From: Gymnopus androsaceus JB14
Taxonomy: Eukaryota > Basidiomycota > Agaricomycetes > Agaricales > Omphalotaceae
Direction: 5' to 3'
DNA: 64,000 nt
NCBI GenBank assembly: GCA_009733575.1
Contig: ML769618.1
Coordinates: 1 to 64,000, forward strand
Below, piece after piece: positions 20,641 to 31,007 of this stretch (within the stretch, counting starts at the first letter, position 1; every line of letters starts with the position of its first letter). The translations under genes were made by a program, and so were the position numbers. The notes under the pieces were generated by a model that was not told the origin of the DNA, ran no database searches, and was given only the letters and a program-made list of their open reading frames with translations.

Positions 20641-23207
20641 CTAGTTTCCAAAGCTCTCGGCCAATGCGTAACCCACAGGAGCCTTCACCTCCCATTCAAG
20701 AACCAATGTCTCCTTCTTCCCCGCCGGAAGACCAACCTTCCAAGAAAACATCCCCGCCTTCTCCTTTTCCCAAACTACTTTCACATTGCTTCTTTCCTTG
20801 TCATCCACTCCTTTCACACTAACCACCTGTCCATCCTTGACATCCGCCAGTCCTTGGGGCTTCTTCAAAACAACACCAATGCGATTCTTCTCCGACTCAT
20901 TGACAGGGGTCCACATTGGGACCGCATCTCGAACACGTACTTCCTTGAGGTCAAAGGTGTGTCGGTTCAATAGAGTGACCGTCGTAGTATGAGTGGTAGT
21001 GTTGAAGGATTCCGTGAAGGACCCAACGGAGGATTGTACGTTGCGGGAAGAGCGCGTGTAGGTGACGGACGTGGTAGGATCCGAGCCAAGGGTGCAGGTG
21101 AATGTGTCGTTCGGGTTGACGAGCTGTGAGGAAACATATTAGCTTGGCAGGAAGGAACTCTAAAAAGCAGACAACTTACCCCGATATTGGTACGTGCGAC
21201 GTAGGTGTCGTCGAAAATGACAGACACAGATCCAGGAAGAAGTCGATATTCGCTTGTGTTTTTGATACGACACTGCAAATTTCTTTAGTCCTAGCAAACG
21301 GCAGAAAATAAGATGAAAATACTGACATCAAGGTATACCCTGTTGTCAACACGAGGAACCACACCATATTCGATTTTAACATCCTCCTCACGACGTTTTC
21401 CAGCTTGTTCCTTCTCAGTGTCCTTTCTCTCGCCTCCAAACGGTAAAACTGCAACGCCGACTTGATGCTTAACACCATCGCTCGGAATGGATACGCGGCC
21501 TTCCACGCTGTACGAGATGGCGACTGACGTCTCTGTCACTACCGTTAACGTCTGGCTCAGAGGAACGTCACCTGTCGCAGTGCCTGCAGCAGAAATGTTG
21601 ATTTCCTCAAAATCTTCGGCAAGGTCAGACTGAGGGGCTGCTTGAGATTGCCGTTGTGGTGCACGGAACGAGCCAGCTTGCTGCTGCTGCGCTGGTTGCC
21701 CAAACGGCCCACTAGCTTGAGCACCGAACGAGCTACCGCCACCAAATAGTCCACCGCCAGATTGCTGCTGCTGCGCTGGTTGCCCAAACGGCCCACTAGC
21801 TTGTGCACCGAACAAGCTACCGCCACCAAATAGTCCACCGCCAGCTTGCTGTTGCTGCTGCGGCTGCCCAAACAGCCCACTAGTTTGTGCTTGTTGTGGT
21901 TGCGATTGCGATTGTGTAGTGGCTCCTGAGAATGAAAACGATGCTGGTTGTCCAAATGCACCAAATCCCGATGCCGGCTTCGTCGTAGACCCAAAAGCTG
22001 TCAAAGGTCTCGTTAGACGTTGTAGTTGCTTATGCAGAATGTTATTTACCTGAGCTAGTCTGGACCGGATTTCCAAAGATTCCTCCTTGATTGGGAGGCC
22101 TATTCCCGAAGATGTTCGATTGTGGAGGAACATTCCCAAAGCCACCTCCGCGATTTTGCCCAACGAAAGTAGGTACAGAGAGGGGTTTGATCTTCACATT
22201 TCGGAGAGCTGGCATACCGGTCGAAACTTGACCAAATCCAAACGAGGAGCCGGAACTAAGAGTGAGTGCCGAGTCTGTCCAGTCTTCACCCGTGGACTGC
22301 ACGATGGAGGCTCGGTAGTGGAGAGTGACCTGCGAGGAAGGTTGGCCAGTGCTTGGGGACGTTTGGGCGTGGAGTTCATAGGTCGGTTCCCATGTCGCGT
22401 TCGCAACAACTATAAGCGTTCGAATCCTTAGTGTAAGTCAATGGAAAAAGAAGAGAAAATGACACACTATAGGTCAACTTTAACTCGACTTTTCTGTCAT
22501 CACCCTTGTCCTTTTCCCCGTTACCTACAACAACATCAACCACCGCTCGAGCGTTACCCTTCTTCTTCTCCATCTGTTGCTGCTCGACTGCGATACGGCG
22601 CTGGACTTCAACCATAGTTTCATCGAGCTCTCTCGCTGCGACAAGGCTCTTCTGGCCACTTTCAACAAACGTCGAAAGAAACGCGGTCATTTGCTCAGGA
22701 TTGATGTGTTCGCCGTTCAGCGTCTTTGCATACGAGACGAGCAAATCAGATTCATGCTCCCGCACCCGTTTCTTGGATTCAAGCATGGTCAGATGAGACT
22801 TGAGAAGCCTGATACGCTCAGCAGAATCCATAGAGGTAGGTATATTGGCCAGAAAATTCTGTGTGCTCATCGAAGCATAATTACTGCCTGATCCAGCTAT
22901 GGATGCGGTGTCCTTGCTTGAAATGGTGCACACTACATCGAAGAGACGCAAAGGACTGCCTGAACCTGATCCCAAGCCCGTTACTCTGACGGATTCTGGC
23001 TGAAGTGCGCTTGGTAGACCAGTGATTTCGATTTTGGTTTGGCCGGGCTATAGAATTTGTTAGAGAATTTCGAATGCGGCATCTTAATGGACCAACCTTC
23101 AGCTCGACATCAAACGTCCTTACAACCTCTGCAAGATTCGTAGACTTGAAAATCGTCACGGACTTGATTCGGTGTTCAGGCGCAAAAATCGGAATAACAC
23201 AAGTCAT
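20641..23207 (-). CDS. DUF4140/DUF4139 (MuiA-like) protein with FG-rich insert
   Basis: Six exons on the minus strand: 23097-23207, 22468-23047, 22050-22409, 21327-21997, 21180-21272, 20641-21123. The lengths sum to 766 codons (765 aa) with all junctions in phase. The N-terminus (HRIKSVTIFKSTNLAEVVR, ITGLP) matches DUF4140. A coiled coil follows (~90-190: SLVAARELDETMVEVQRRIA). The rest matches DUF4139, ending KETLVLEWEVKAPVGYALAE. Between the halves of DUF4139 lies an FG/Q-rich insert (~315-455) with GLFG, GPFG and SLFG units. The family is named after bacterial mucoidy inhibitor A; its role in fungi is not established. Several other-frame ORFs here are shadows. Confidence 0.8.
21640..21990 (-). 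repeat. Minisatellite encoding FG/poly-Q repeats
   Basis: Inside the MuiA-like gene. Units of about 100 bp encode GQPAQQQQ, GGGLFGGGS, FGAQASGPF and recur at least twice plus a shorter related unit. Codons are dominated by CAG/CAA and GGT/GGC runs. Repeat number is likely to vary between strains. Confidence 0.75.
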
Positions 23208-23625
23208 GTTCGCAGTAGTAATTGTAGTAGATTATTACAGTAGTACTGTGAAATTCCACTAAAACTGGGTTAGATACTTGAGTCGAAGGGAACTGGGGAA
23301 CTGACAATGAGGGAAGCTGTTAGAGAGCCTGTGCTTCTGCCTTGCTAGTGCCTCGCTGCCTTTATACCTCCCAGCAAATGATCCTGACTCAATATGACCT
23401 GCCTGGCACAGAGGCAGGATGACGGTTCCGAACAAGTAACGTAGTCACACAGTCACGTCCTTCCTCAATCGCAACAACTCCTTCTACTTACGCGTAGTTG
23501 GCAAACTGAAGACAGTCTAACTGACAATTCGTACACGTCGCGCGACGCCTTCCTCATTTAGGATCCAGGCAGTTTCTCTAGTTCTTATTGTCGTTGTTAC
23601 ATACTAATACATTCGTTGAAGGACT
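23208..23625. other. Spacer between the MuiA-like gene and CAB2
   Basis: Both genes read leftward, so this is the upstream region of the MuiA-like gene and the 3' region of CAB2. No ORF or repeat is seen. Confidence 0.4.
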
Positions 23626-24933
23626 TCAACCACCATTAATCCACGCCTCGTGTCTTGTAACCAGCTCCGCGATGATATCCTCCTCTATCTCTTTGTTATT
23701 ATCGTGCGGGTCGATACGTATCCAGGATTCTGCAAATCGTGAATCTTCCTCCAAGACTTCCTTGACCTTAATCGGTGTAGAAGTGGAGGCAGAGTGCGCC
23801 TTCCATGAAATAAACACGACTTCAAACTTTCGTCGGTTCAAGTCGTTTCCTATCACGATCTGGTGCCCGTATCTTTGGAGAGACGTTTGTGCTTTGGGTA
23901 TGAGAAGCGTTTGATCTGTTTCAAGCTGAATGGACCGATAGAATGAGTACGCGAGTGAGGGAAGCGTAAAAGATAATCGAACGTACCTTGAAGGAAACAA
24001 TATATCCATCCTTGCCAGTCCAATCATCTACCATTGGCTTGAGGATCTTTGGCACTTGGTCCATCTCTATGTGTAGGCTGCCTTTTCCGGACTGGATTTT
24101 GTGCTCCGACTGAAGAATATGTCAGTGACTGAAACCGTGTAAGCAAAGCTGATACCGACCATTTTCTGTCTCGGCAAAAAGAAATCGCTAACAGCAGCAG
24201 CAAGGTAATACATTGCCTTTCTCCGTAGCACAGACAGCTCCTTGCTTACTGCGCGGAGGAGCCATAGATAATCGTTCACCGTGACAAAGGTAAGCGTGTG
24301 TAGAGTCCCAGCTGCCTGGACCGCTTTATACGTTGTCAACACTTCTAATAGATGATCTCTCTTTTTCCGATGTGACGCGTATCTGAGAAGAAGGTGAAGA
24401 TGTCTCCGATGTCTCGATTTCGAGGAAATCCAAGAAAGGATTGGTGGAATGGGAGTAATGGCGACTAAAGGGCTGGAGACTGAACTGCCGATGCATGAAG
24501 ATGACCGCATAACCGGCTTTCAGGAAATATTCAGCGGAAGTTGCGCCTCGAGTTCCTAGGTTAGTCAAGCAGCTATTAGCCCATGTTAAGAATAGAGTTC
24601 GCAGTGTACAAACCAGCACTGAAGTTGTCTAGGAATCGCACCCTATATGGACCACACGGTGAGCCCGAAAGCGAGTACAGAGATGGAGGCTGTTCTCACA
24701 CATTGAGCTCCAATGGGACGGTCGTTCCACCGCTCTAGAACAAGCATATTAGACAGGAGATTGAACAAATAATATAAACTCACAGTAACCAGGACGACAT
24801 TCCTTCCAGAAGAGGCTTGTCGCTGCACAAACTGTTTCACGCCAGCGATATCTTGTTCCAAGCCAGCTGGCGGTGGTTGAGTAGAAAAGTAGGATTCTGC
24901 TGAAAAACTTGATGACTCGTCGGACGCAGACAT
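23626..24933 (-). CDS. CAB2: Phosphopantothenate-cysteine ligase (PPCS), one apparent frameshift
   Basis: Catalyses the coupling of 4'-phosphopantothenate and cysteine in CoA biosynthesis (cytosol). Exons: 24784-24933, 24700-24734, 24614-24642, 24160-24555, 23987-24109, 23626-23925. Recognisable signatures: [15 protein letters not shown] across intron 1, [44 protein letters not shown] and YIVSFKLETD with [11 protein letters not shown], all hallmarks of eukaryotic PPCS. Exon lengths total 1033, not a multiple of three. In exon 4 the reading must switch at a GAGAGA run (24351-24368, minus-strand GGAAAAAGAGAGATCATC) to join ...RVTSEKER to DHLLEVL. One missing GA unit or one extra base would explain it. 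It is either a sequencing error or a recent null allele; the gene is normally essential. Expected length ~344 aa. Confidence 0.85.
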
Positions 24934-25202
24934 TTGAGACGTGGCAGACGGGGAAGGCTCAAGTGAATGCCATGGTAGAAGGAGTAAGATTGTATCAAAA
25001 TGATGATTACGAGTCTCTAGCGAGATCCCTGATAAGATAAGATGATATAAGGACTTTGTATAGGCGCCTACTAGATACTAAAGCGAAAAATGATCATAAG
25101 AAAACGATGTACTAGAACACCCGAAAAGGAAGATAGGGAAGAGGTATAAACAGAGAAAGAAGAATGATACGTCGATCCTTGAAACAACTTCTCCCGACGC
25201 AA

Positions 25203-26986
25203 TTATCGCAAAAGGTGTCCATCGAGCTTCAACCCAGCTTCTTTGAGCGGAGAAAGCCTGGTATGAACGAAATTTGCCAAGGTCGATTGTGAATGATGGC
25301 CACTTCCCCCAGCCGATTGAAGAGTCAACGCCTGCAAACCAGATATCTCGGGATTCCCTGCAGGAGTTTGAAGAACCGTGCATCGCGACTCTACCAATTC
25401 ACAGATGATGGGACCCTGGGATTGAATCTCATGATACCACTGATACTGGGGAATGATATATATGAATGTGAGGGAGCGAAGATTACGTGCAATGCATGAA
25501 CCATCTGCCTTGGGTAGTAGGAATTGCAGAAAGGGGTCCATAGTACGACTGTACACTGTCAAATGGACAAGGGAAGTTGGGAGTGCTATAAAATCAAACA
25601 ACGTCTGTGGAATATCTTCGTAACCCTCCAACACACGCAGTTGAAGATTTTTCAACTGACATTGGTCACAGAGTACTAACGATAAGACTTGAAGGGTTTG
25701 CAATGAGAATGTTTGACATTCTCCCACAACGAGAGTCATATCGGTCAAACACGGTAGACGAGCAAAGCCCCAGACCGCTGGCGTGAATGTAGCAGAGTAA
25801 ATATTCAACTTTCGAGAGCGACGAGCTGTAATAGGCCATTTCTTGTGGCCATCCGTCATTATCCTCCGATACATCGAGTCTGTACACAGTCAATGTTTCC
25901 AGCTTTGGAAGTCGGCGTAGCAGGTGGCCAAAGGATTTCCCGATGAAGGACCGTAGCTTCAGGTCGGTTATGTACGCGAAAATCTGTGCTTTGTAGGCCC
26001 GACCAGGACAAGTAAGTAAGGTCTACAGCACGTAATTGTGGGCAGGGTGCCAATCTTTGGAAAAATACCGATGTCTCATTCGACCACTGATTGAATGTCA
26101 TGTTTAGGCAGTTTAGAGCAGGAAAGCTTCCCAACTGAGCCCGGTCTGGCTCTAAGAAGGTCCTTGCATTGAGACTGGCAGTAGCATGTGAGAGCCACTC
26201 TCTGGGCAGATATGATAGATCGGCACGACGCCACCTCATTGAGCTACCCAGCAAGAGCTCGTTTGTCTCGCGGACCTTTGAGTTCGACCAAAGGGATTCC
26301 GCTTCCACGTTAAAGGAGAAATCAAGCAAGCTGTTTCGTGCATGCGAGAGATATTTCAGGAGGATAGGAAACGAGCCGGGTTTAGAGTGCAACACCTTAG
26401 CCGATAATCTCATGGATGACCAGAGATTTGGGTGAGATTCGACGAATGTCCGCCAAAAAGAGCATACCCAAGACAGCTTCATCGTCGGGAAGGAGATAGG
26501 TTTATCTGGTATCATTGTGAGAGAGCAGACCGTCTTGAAGATGGGTTGACCAAAGTCATTCTCCCCATCACCATTATACTCTGGCGTATCCACATTGCAA
26601 TAAAACATGAAGATTTCGTTCAACACGTCTAATGGCAGTTTCCGTATAGGGGCCGAGATCAAATATCGTGCACTATCGGAACGGCACTGCAAATCGTCCC
26701 GAGCACTTTTTAGGCTGTTTAACAGCCGTTCCATCTCTGCGATTGATTTGTTGTACTCGGTGATGTTTCCCGATGCCTCTGCAAGAAATCCTTCGATTTT
26801 TGTAGTATCTCCGGGCGAAATAGAGAGGTTGAAACCGTCCCGAATGCGAGAAGAAATCGACTGACTGAATGCCGAAATAGGGGGATTACTGAGACGGTCG
26901 AATTTGGAAAGACAGTCTGTACAGGGAAAGAAAGTATCCACTGTGAATGGTGTGTACGGTGGAAAATACGAGCTCGTGTCGTCCAT
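25203..26986 (-). pseudogene. F-box/LRR-like gene with two frameshifts
   Basis: The start is taken at 26986 (MDDTSSYFPPYTPF). Upstream codons to 27094 are open but look unlike the family. N-terminal CTDCLSKFDRLSNPP and a coiled coil (EYNKSIAEMERLLNSLKSAR) precede a clear F-box (APIRKLPLDVLNEIFMFYC, LSWVCSFWRTFVESHPNLW), the standard layout of agaric F-box proteins. LRR-like strands follow (FPALNCLNMTF, LRAVDLTYLSW). Near 25985 the reading must shift to a second frame (DLKLRSFIGKSF, RRLPKLETLTVYRLDV), and near 25850 to a third (FARLPCLTDMTLVVG), which runs to the stop at 25203. There is no intron at either break. The product would be an SCF adaptor; it is probably non-functional unless the shifts are sequencing errors. 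Confidence 0.6.
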
Positions 26987-27244
26987 TGTGCAGTGCAGTG
27001 TGGAAGAAGTCTGAAAGAAGCGCGCGTTTAACGTTAAGCCGGCACCATGCAGGCGCCTATCAAAATGACTCTTCCACTGACTCTCTTCGCACAAAGTGTG
27101 TCTGCTGCTTCAAAGGCTTTCAGGCATCATACCAGTGATTTACGAGCCTTTTGACCATAACCTTACCGTTCAGATTTATATTTTGGCTGTAGGATCTCAT
27201 TCAATCCAGTCTAAAGGATCTGCAGAGTCCAGACATTACAATAC

Positions 27245-28590
27245 CGAATAGCAGCTCTTTCGCTGTTCAGCCCGAACGAAACTTGAGGACATATCCACCA
27301 GAGATCTTATATATTTTCTGGCGCCTTATGCTCATGCTCAGGTGCGGGATCGCGTCAAGACAGTAGAAAGAGATGAGCGACTTGCTTCACTCATGCCGCG
27401 ATCTCATGTGAAACAAAAATTTTCATGTTGTTAACCGAAGTCTAGGACCTTTTCAAAGAATTCTTTACGCAGCTGGATAAATATGATCTTATTCCAGAAG
27501 ATGAAGTCGCCTTGTATGAGCGAAAAGCGGCAAATGCAGCCAGTCGCAGAGAGCTTAAGATCAAGCAATACCAATGAAGGATCTCCGAGCAATGATTGGA
27601 GTATACTCGCAATACCAATCTTTCTTTGAAAATATTAATCAAATTGAAGACAATCCGTACACGCAGAAATCAACATTTGGTGAGCTCTAAGGATTTCGAC
27701 CTCATCTCCTCTCTCCTTCCTGCCAATGTTACCGCCACCGACGACGATAATGATTCTTCTCATGATACAGCCCTTCTTCTCATCCGACTTAGCTATGCCC
27801 AAGCACTAGCCCAGCTTTCAAATCTGGACCAAGAGCTGCAGCTTCTAAAAAGTGCTCCTCCGTCAATCATGTCAAACTCACCGCAAGCCGATGATGACGG
27901 TCGTCGCAGGAAGAGCAAAGAGGACGAGAATAATGTCATTTGGAAGATTGACGCGCCGTCGAAGCCAAAAGCAGATGGGCCATTGTTGAATTCGTCGGGG
28001 AAGGTATAGTACATTATCCTTGTCTTCAAGTCTTCCACATACTCAAGTATCTTGTCAGCCCCTTCAACCATTACAATTCTTCCTTTTGGAACAGCAGCTG
28101 ATCGTGCGCGCCTCCAGGCGCAGGTTTTATATCTGGCGGCGGGTGAGTACTAAATTCTTCCTTGTCGTCAAACCAATTATATCAACTCGTGTAGTATAAG
28201 GCTCTTACCGTGGATGCTAGATCACTCGGAGCTAAGCAAACAGTGCTTATGATTGAGCACTAGTACGTAAAGTACAGCGTAGTAGTCGAGTAATCGAGTA
28301 TGTGGTAAGATTAAAAAGATAGATAAGATAAATAATTCTATCTAAGCTATATAGTCCGTTCGATCCGATTAAGTAATCGTAACTAAAAAAGGAACGTACT
28401 CGTTACATGTAGGCCCGCGTCTGAGAAGGCACTCAGTTCTTTCGAACAGCTTGCCCCGGACGCGCAGATGGATGGCACTACAACAAGGAGGAAAAGGTCG
28501 AAATGAAGCGTCTCAAGGACGAAAGATGGGCTACATTTACAGACGAGAATCCTCGAGGAGCTGGGAACACCATGAATCGAGGGTAATTCG
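27245..28590 (+). pseudogene. TAP42: TAP42 / alpha4-type PP2A regulator relic
   Basis: Pieces of the TAP42-like family occur in the correct order but with breaks. LFSPNE then DISTRDLIYFLAPYAHAQV and RVKTVERDERLASL start at ~27262. LFKEFFTQLDKYDLIPEDE and ERKAANAASRRELKIKQYQ follow, with stops after KQYQ and after RISEQ. Next come LEYTRNTNLSL, then TALLLIRLSYAQALAQLSNL and RRRKSKEDENNVIWKID (27596-28009). The last long piece is TAADRARLQAQV at ~28090. The C-terminal signature WATFTDENPRGAGNTMNRG reappears at ~28530-28585. Between 28140 and 28440 the expected middle is replaced by unrelated AT-rich DNA. The first ~100 residues are missing. TAP42 links TOR signalling to type 2A phosphatases and is usually essential, so an intact copy should exist elsewhere. 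Confidence 0.75.
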
Positions 28591-29444
28591 ATGAGCTCGG
28601 ATGGAAAGGCAGCGTACAGTATATACTGTATGTATGTCTTATCATCAGATGTACTTTGCATGATATATCAGGAACGGTCTGGGCCACTGGTGTAGTTGTA
28701 CGAATTGCAATGACTGAAACACGTATTCTACCAATTTGACGTTCCAAATGAAATTTATAAGGTCTTGGCTGGCCTTGGAGTCCTAATCTTAACTTCTAGA
28801 TAACTACGGGGTTTCGGGGTTTCCCATGACATGGTCGCTTATTGTAGATAGGGAATCAAATTGCGTACTACTCTATGCTGCTCGAGCTCATGGCTGACTG
28901 TCACAATTTTCCCTGTTGCCATGTCCGCGTCGACGCGCAAATCACGTCCCCGATCGACGAGTCTGTGGTGGAACTCAGTCTTTTTACATTAGTATTATTC
29001 ATAGCACCACTCTACGTTTCACTTCTTGACACTCAGGAGTTTGCAGTTGACAGGCAGAATATTTATATGAAAATATACGAAGAATGAACCGTGAAAACGA
29101 GGTAAAAAAATAATGAGAAGTCTTCTCCAAGAAGAATAAGGGTTTGGCTTGCTAGTGAGCATGATACTTCAGGTCTTGACACACTGTCAAGACTCAGGAG
29201 ATCGATATCGACATTAAGGAGATACTATTTAGTCTCGTTCCAGACTGCCGATAGTTACATGGTCCATGCAAGCTCCATGTATGGAGGTTTCAGTACTTAT
29301 GGTTCGAGCCTCCTCAGTTAGATCTCCCCATTCTTACTAGGCGCACACTTCTCTACTCATCTCTTTGTATATCTCCTTTCTTTCTACTCATTGAACCCGA
29401 GACCGGTTTGGATTCTCATTGAAAGTCCTACATAGCAATTTAAT
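28591..29444. other. Intergenic; upstream region of the oxidoreductase
   Basis: No gene seen. Two small ORFs here have no family features. A CT-rich stretch (TCTCCTTTCTTTCTACTC, ~29370-29387) lies ~60 bp before the next start codon, a common fungal core-promoter feature. Confidence 0.35.
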
Positions 29445-31007
29445 ATGATAGTGGGTCTTCCGACTACTACCAGGGAGTACTTCTGGACCAAAGTATGTAT
29501 CGATCTTCTACTAGACTATGTGTCATTAAAAATGATTCTCACAGCATGGTGGCTCCACTGAAGATCTCTCTTCGAGGGAGTCCCCTCTTCAACCTATGAA
29601 GTCTGATGAGATCCTCGTCAAGATACATGCAGTTTCGCTGCAGGTATTTAGGCGCTTCTTTAATTATTCTACAATGCATCTCAAATCTGTGTAGTTTAGC
29701 GATCTTTTGGTTGGTGCAGGACGATACCCTTTGAAGTATACTCCCACTGTCGGTCTAGCTCACCTTCCCACAATCTAACAAAGTTATTCCATCCAGGATG
29801 CCAGAACATCTCATTCCATGTTCCGACATGGCCGGAGAAGTCATAGCGGCGGGAGACGACGCAGGAAGCGAATGGAAAACAGGCGATCGCGTTTGCGCAA
29901 ATTTTGCTGCAGACCATATCGCTGGAGAGACCACGCTCGAAATTCAAAAGACCGCATACGGAGGGTCAAGACATGGTGTTTTGACACAGTACAAGTCATT
30001 CCGCCCCCATGTACGTGTCTCTGTGTCCCCCTTCCGCTCAGGGTACCTCGTATTGACTATCCTGCGTTATGCGGTATATAGTCACTTGTTAGGATTCCCG
30101 AGCACCTTTCGTTTGAAGAGGCCTGTACTTTGCCGCAAGTATTTTCCCTTTACATCTCCTTCAAAGATTGAAAGGCTCTTCTCGTTGTCTAGGTGTGCTG
30201 CACTGACTGCATACAGCGCGCTCACGGGACCTACCCCAGTCAAGAGTGGTGACACTGTCCTTATTCTCGGTACAGGTGGCGTTTCTATGTGCATAGCATA
30301 GCTTCGTTGAAAAATACTCCAAAACTTATATTCGATATAGTCATGGTCTTCAATTCGCTCTCGCTTCTGGCGCAAGGGTAATCGCTACCTCCTCGTCCGA
30401 CGAGAAGCTAAAAATTATCACCAAGCTCGGTGCGCATCATGTTATCAACTACAAGAGAACGCCTGAGTGGCATGAGAATGTTCTTGAGCTTACAGATGGA
30501 AGAGGGGTGGACCACATTCTCGAGGTTCGTGGTTTTTTACGCTTTGAGCTTTGCAAGCAACAGATGTTGGGCAAACCCAGGTCGGTGGTGCGGGCTCCCT
30601 TGAACACTCCCTGAAATGCATTCGTATCGGTGGATGGATTCATATCATCGGATTCGTTGGCGGAGTAAGCTTTCACGTTAAACGACCATTTACGACTTAC
30701 CACCGGTGTAACAGGGCACACCAACTAATGTTGTTTCGGCCAGTATATTGAAAAGTTGCTACCTTCGTGGAATCCAGATCGGATCTGTGGCTCAGTATGT
30801 CTTCCCATTTTCCTTGGCCCGACCTTTATCGGTCCATCTCATAACTTTTTGTACAGATTTAAAGACATGAACCGACTGCTTACTCTACATCCCGAAATAA
30901 CACGACCGGTCATCGACAAGGTCTTCCCCTTTGAAGAAGCGCGTCAGGCGTTTGTATATTTGCGGTCTCAAGCTCATGTTGGAAAAATCGTTATTAAGTT
31001 GGCTTAA
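29445..31007 (+). CDS. Medium-chain (zinc-type) alcohol dehydrogenase / quinone oxidoreductase-like protein
   Basis: Ten exons: 29445-29492, 29545-29643, 29695-29735, 29797-30010, 30082-30134, 30193-30288, 30341-30524, 30581-30664, 30715-30794, 30857-31007. These give 349 aa with every junction in phase. Family features: N-terminal GroES-like ADH domain (DEILVKIHAVSLQFSDLLVG, IPCSDMAGEVIAAG, KTGDRVCANF), RIPEHLSFEEACTLPCAALTA, then the NAD(P) Rossmann motif GDTVLILGTGGVS and DGRGVDHILEVGG. The C-terminal ARQAFVYLRSQAHVGKIVIK is typical. The structural-zinc cysteine cluster of classical ADHs is not visible, so a zinc-free quinone-reductase-like enzyme is likely. Intron 5 (30135-30192) has a GC-AG boundary (GCAAGT donor). 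The substrate is unknown. Confidence 0.85.

Noticed and set aside
21557..21994. 145-codon minus-strand ORF inside the MuiA-like gene
   Set aside because: It overlaps the FG-repeat exon in another frame; the repeat makes all frames open. The in-phase six-exon gene explains the region.
22577..22891. 104-codon plus-strand ORF opposite the MuiA-like coiled coil
   Set aside because: Shadow of a well-supported minus-strand exon with matching family signatures.
29301..29311. GGTTCGAGCCT, like a tRNA B-box
   Set aside because: No cloverleaf can be drawn around it and no A-box lies at the right distance. GGTTCGAATC at ~50733 was rejected for the same reason.
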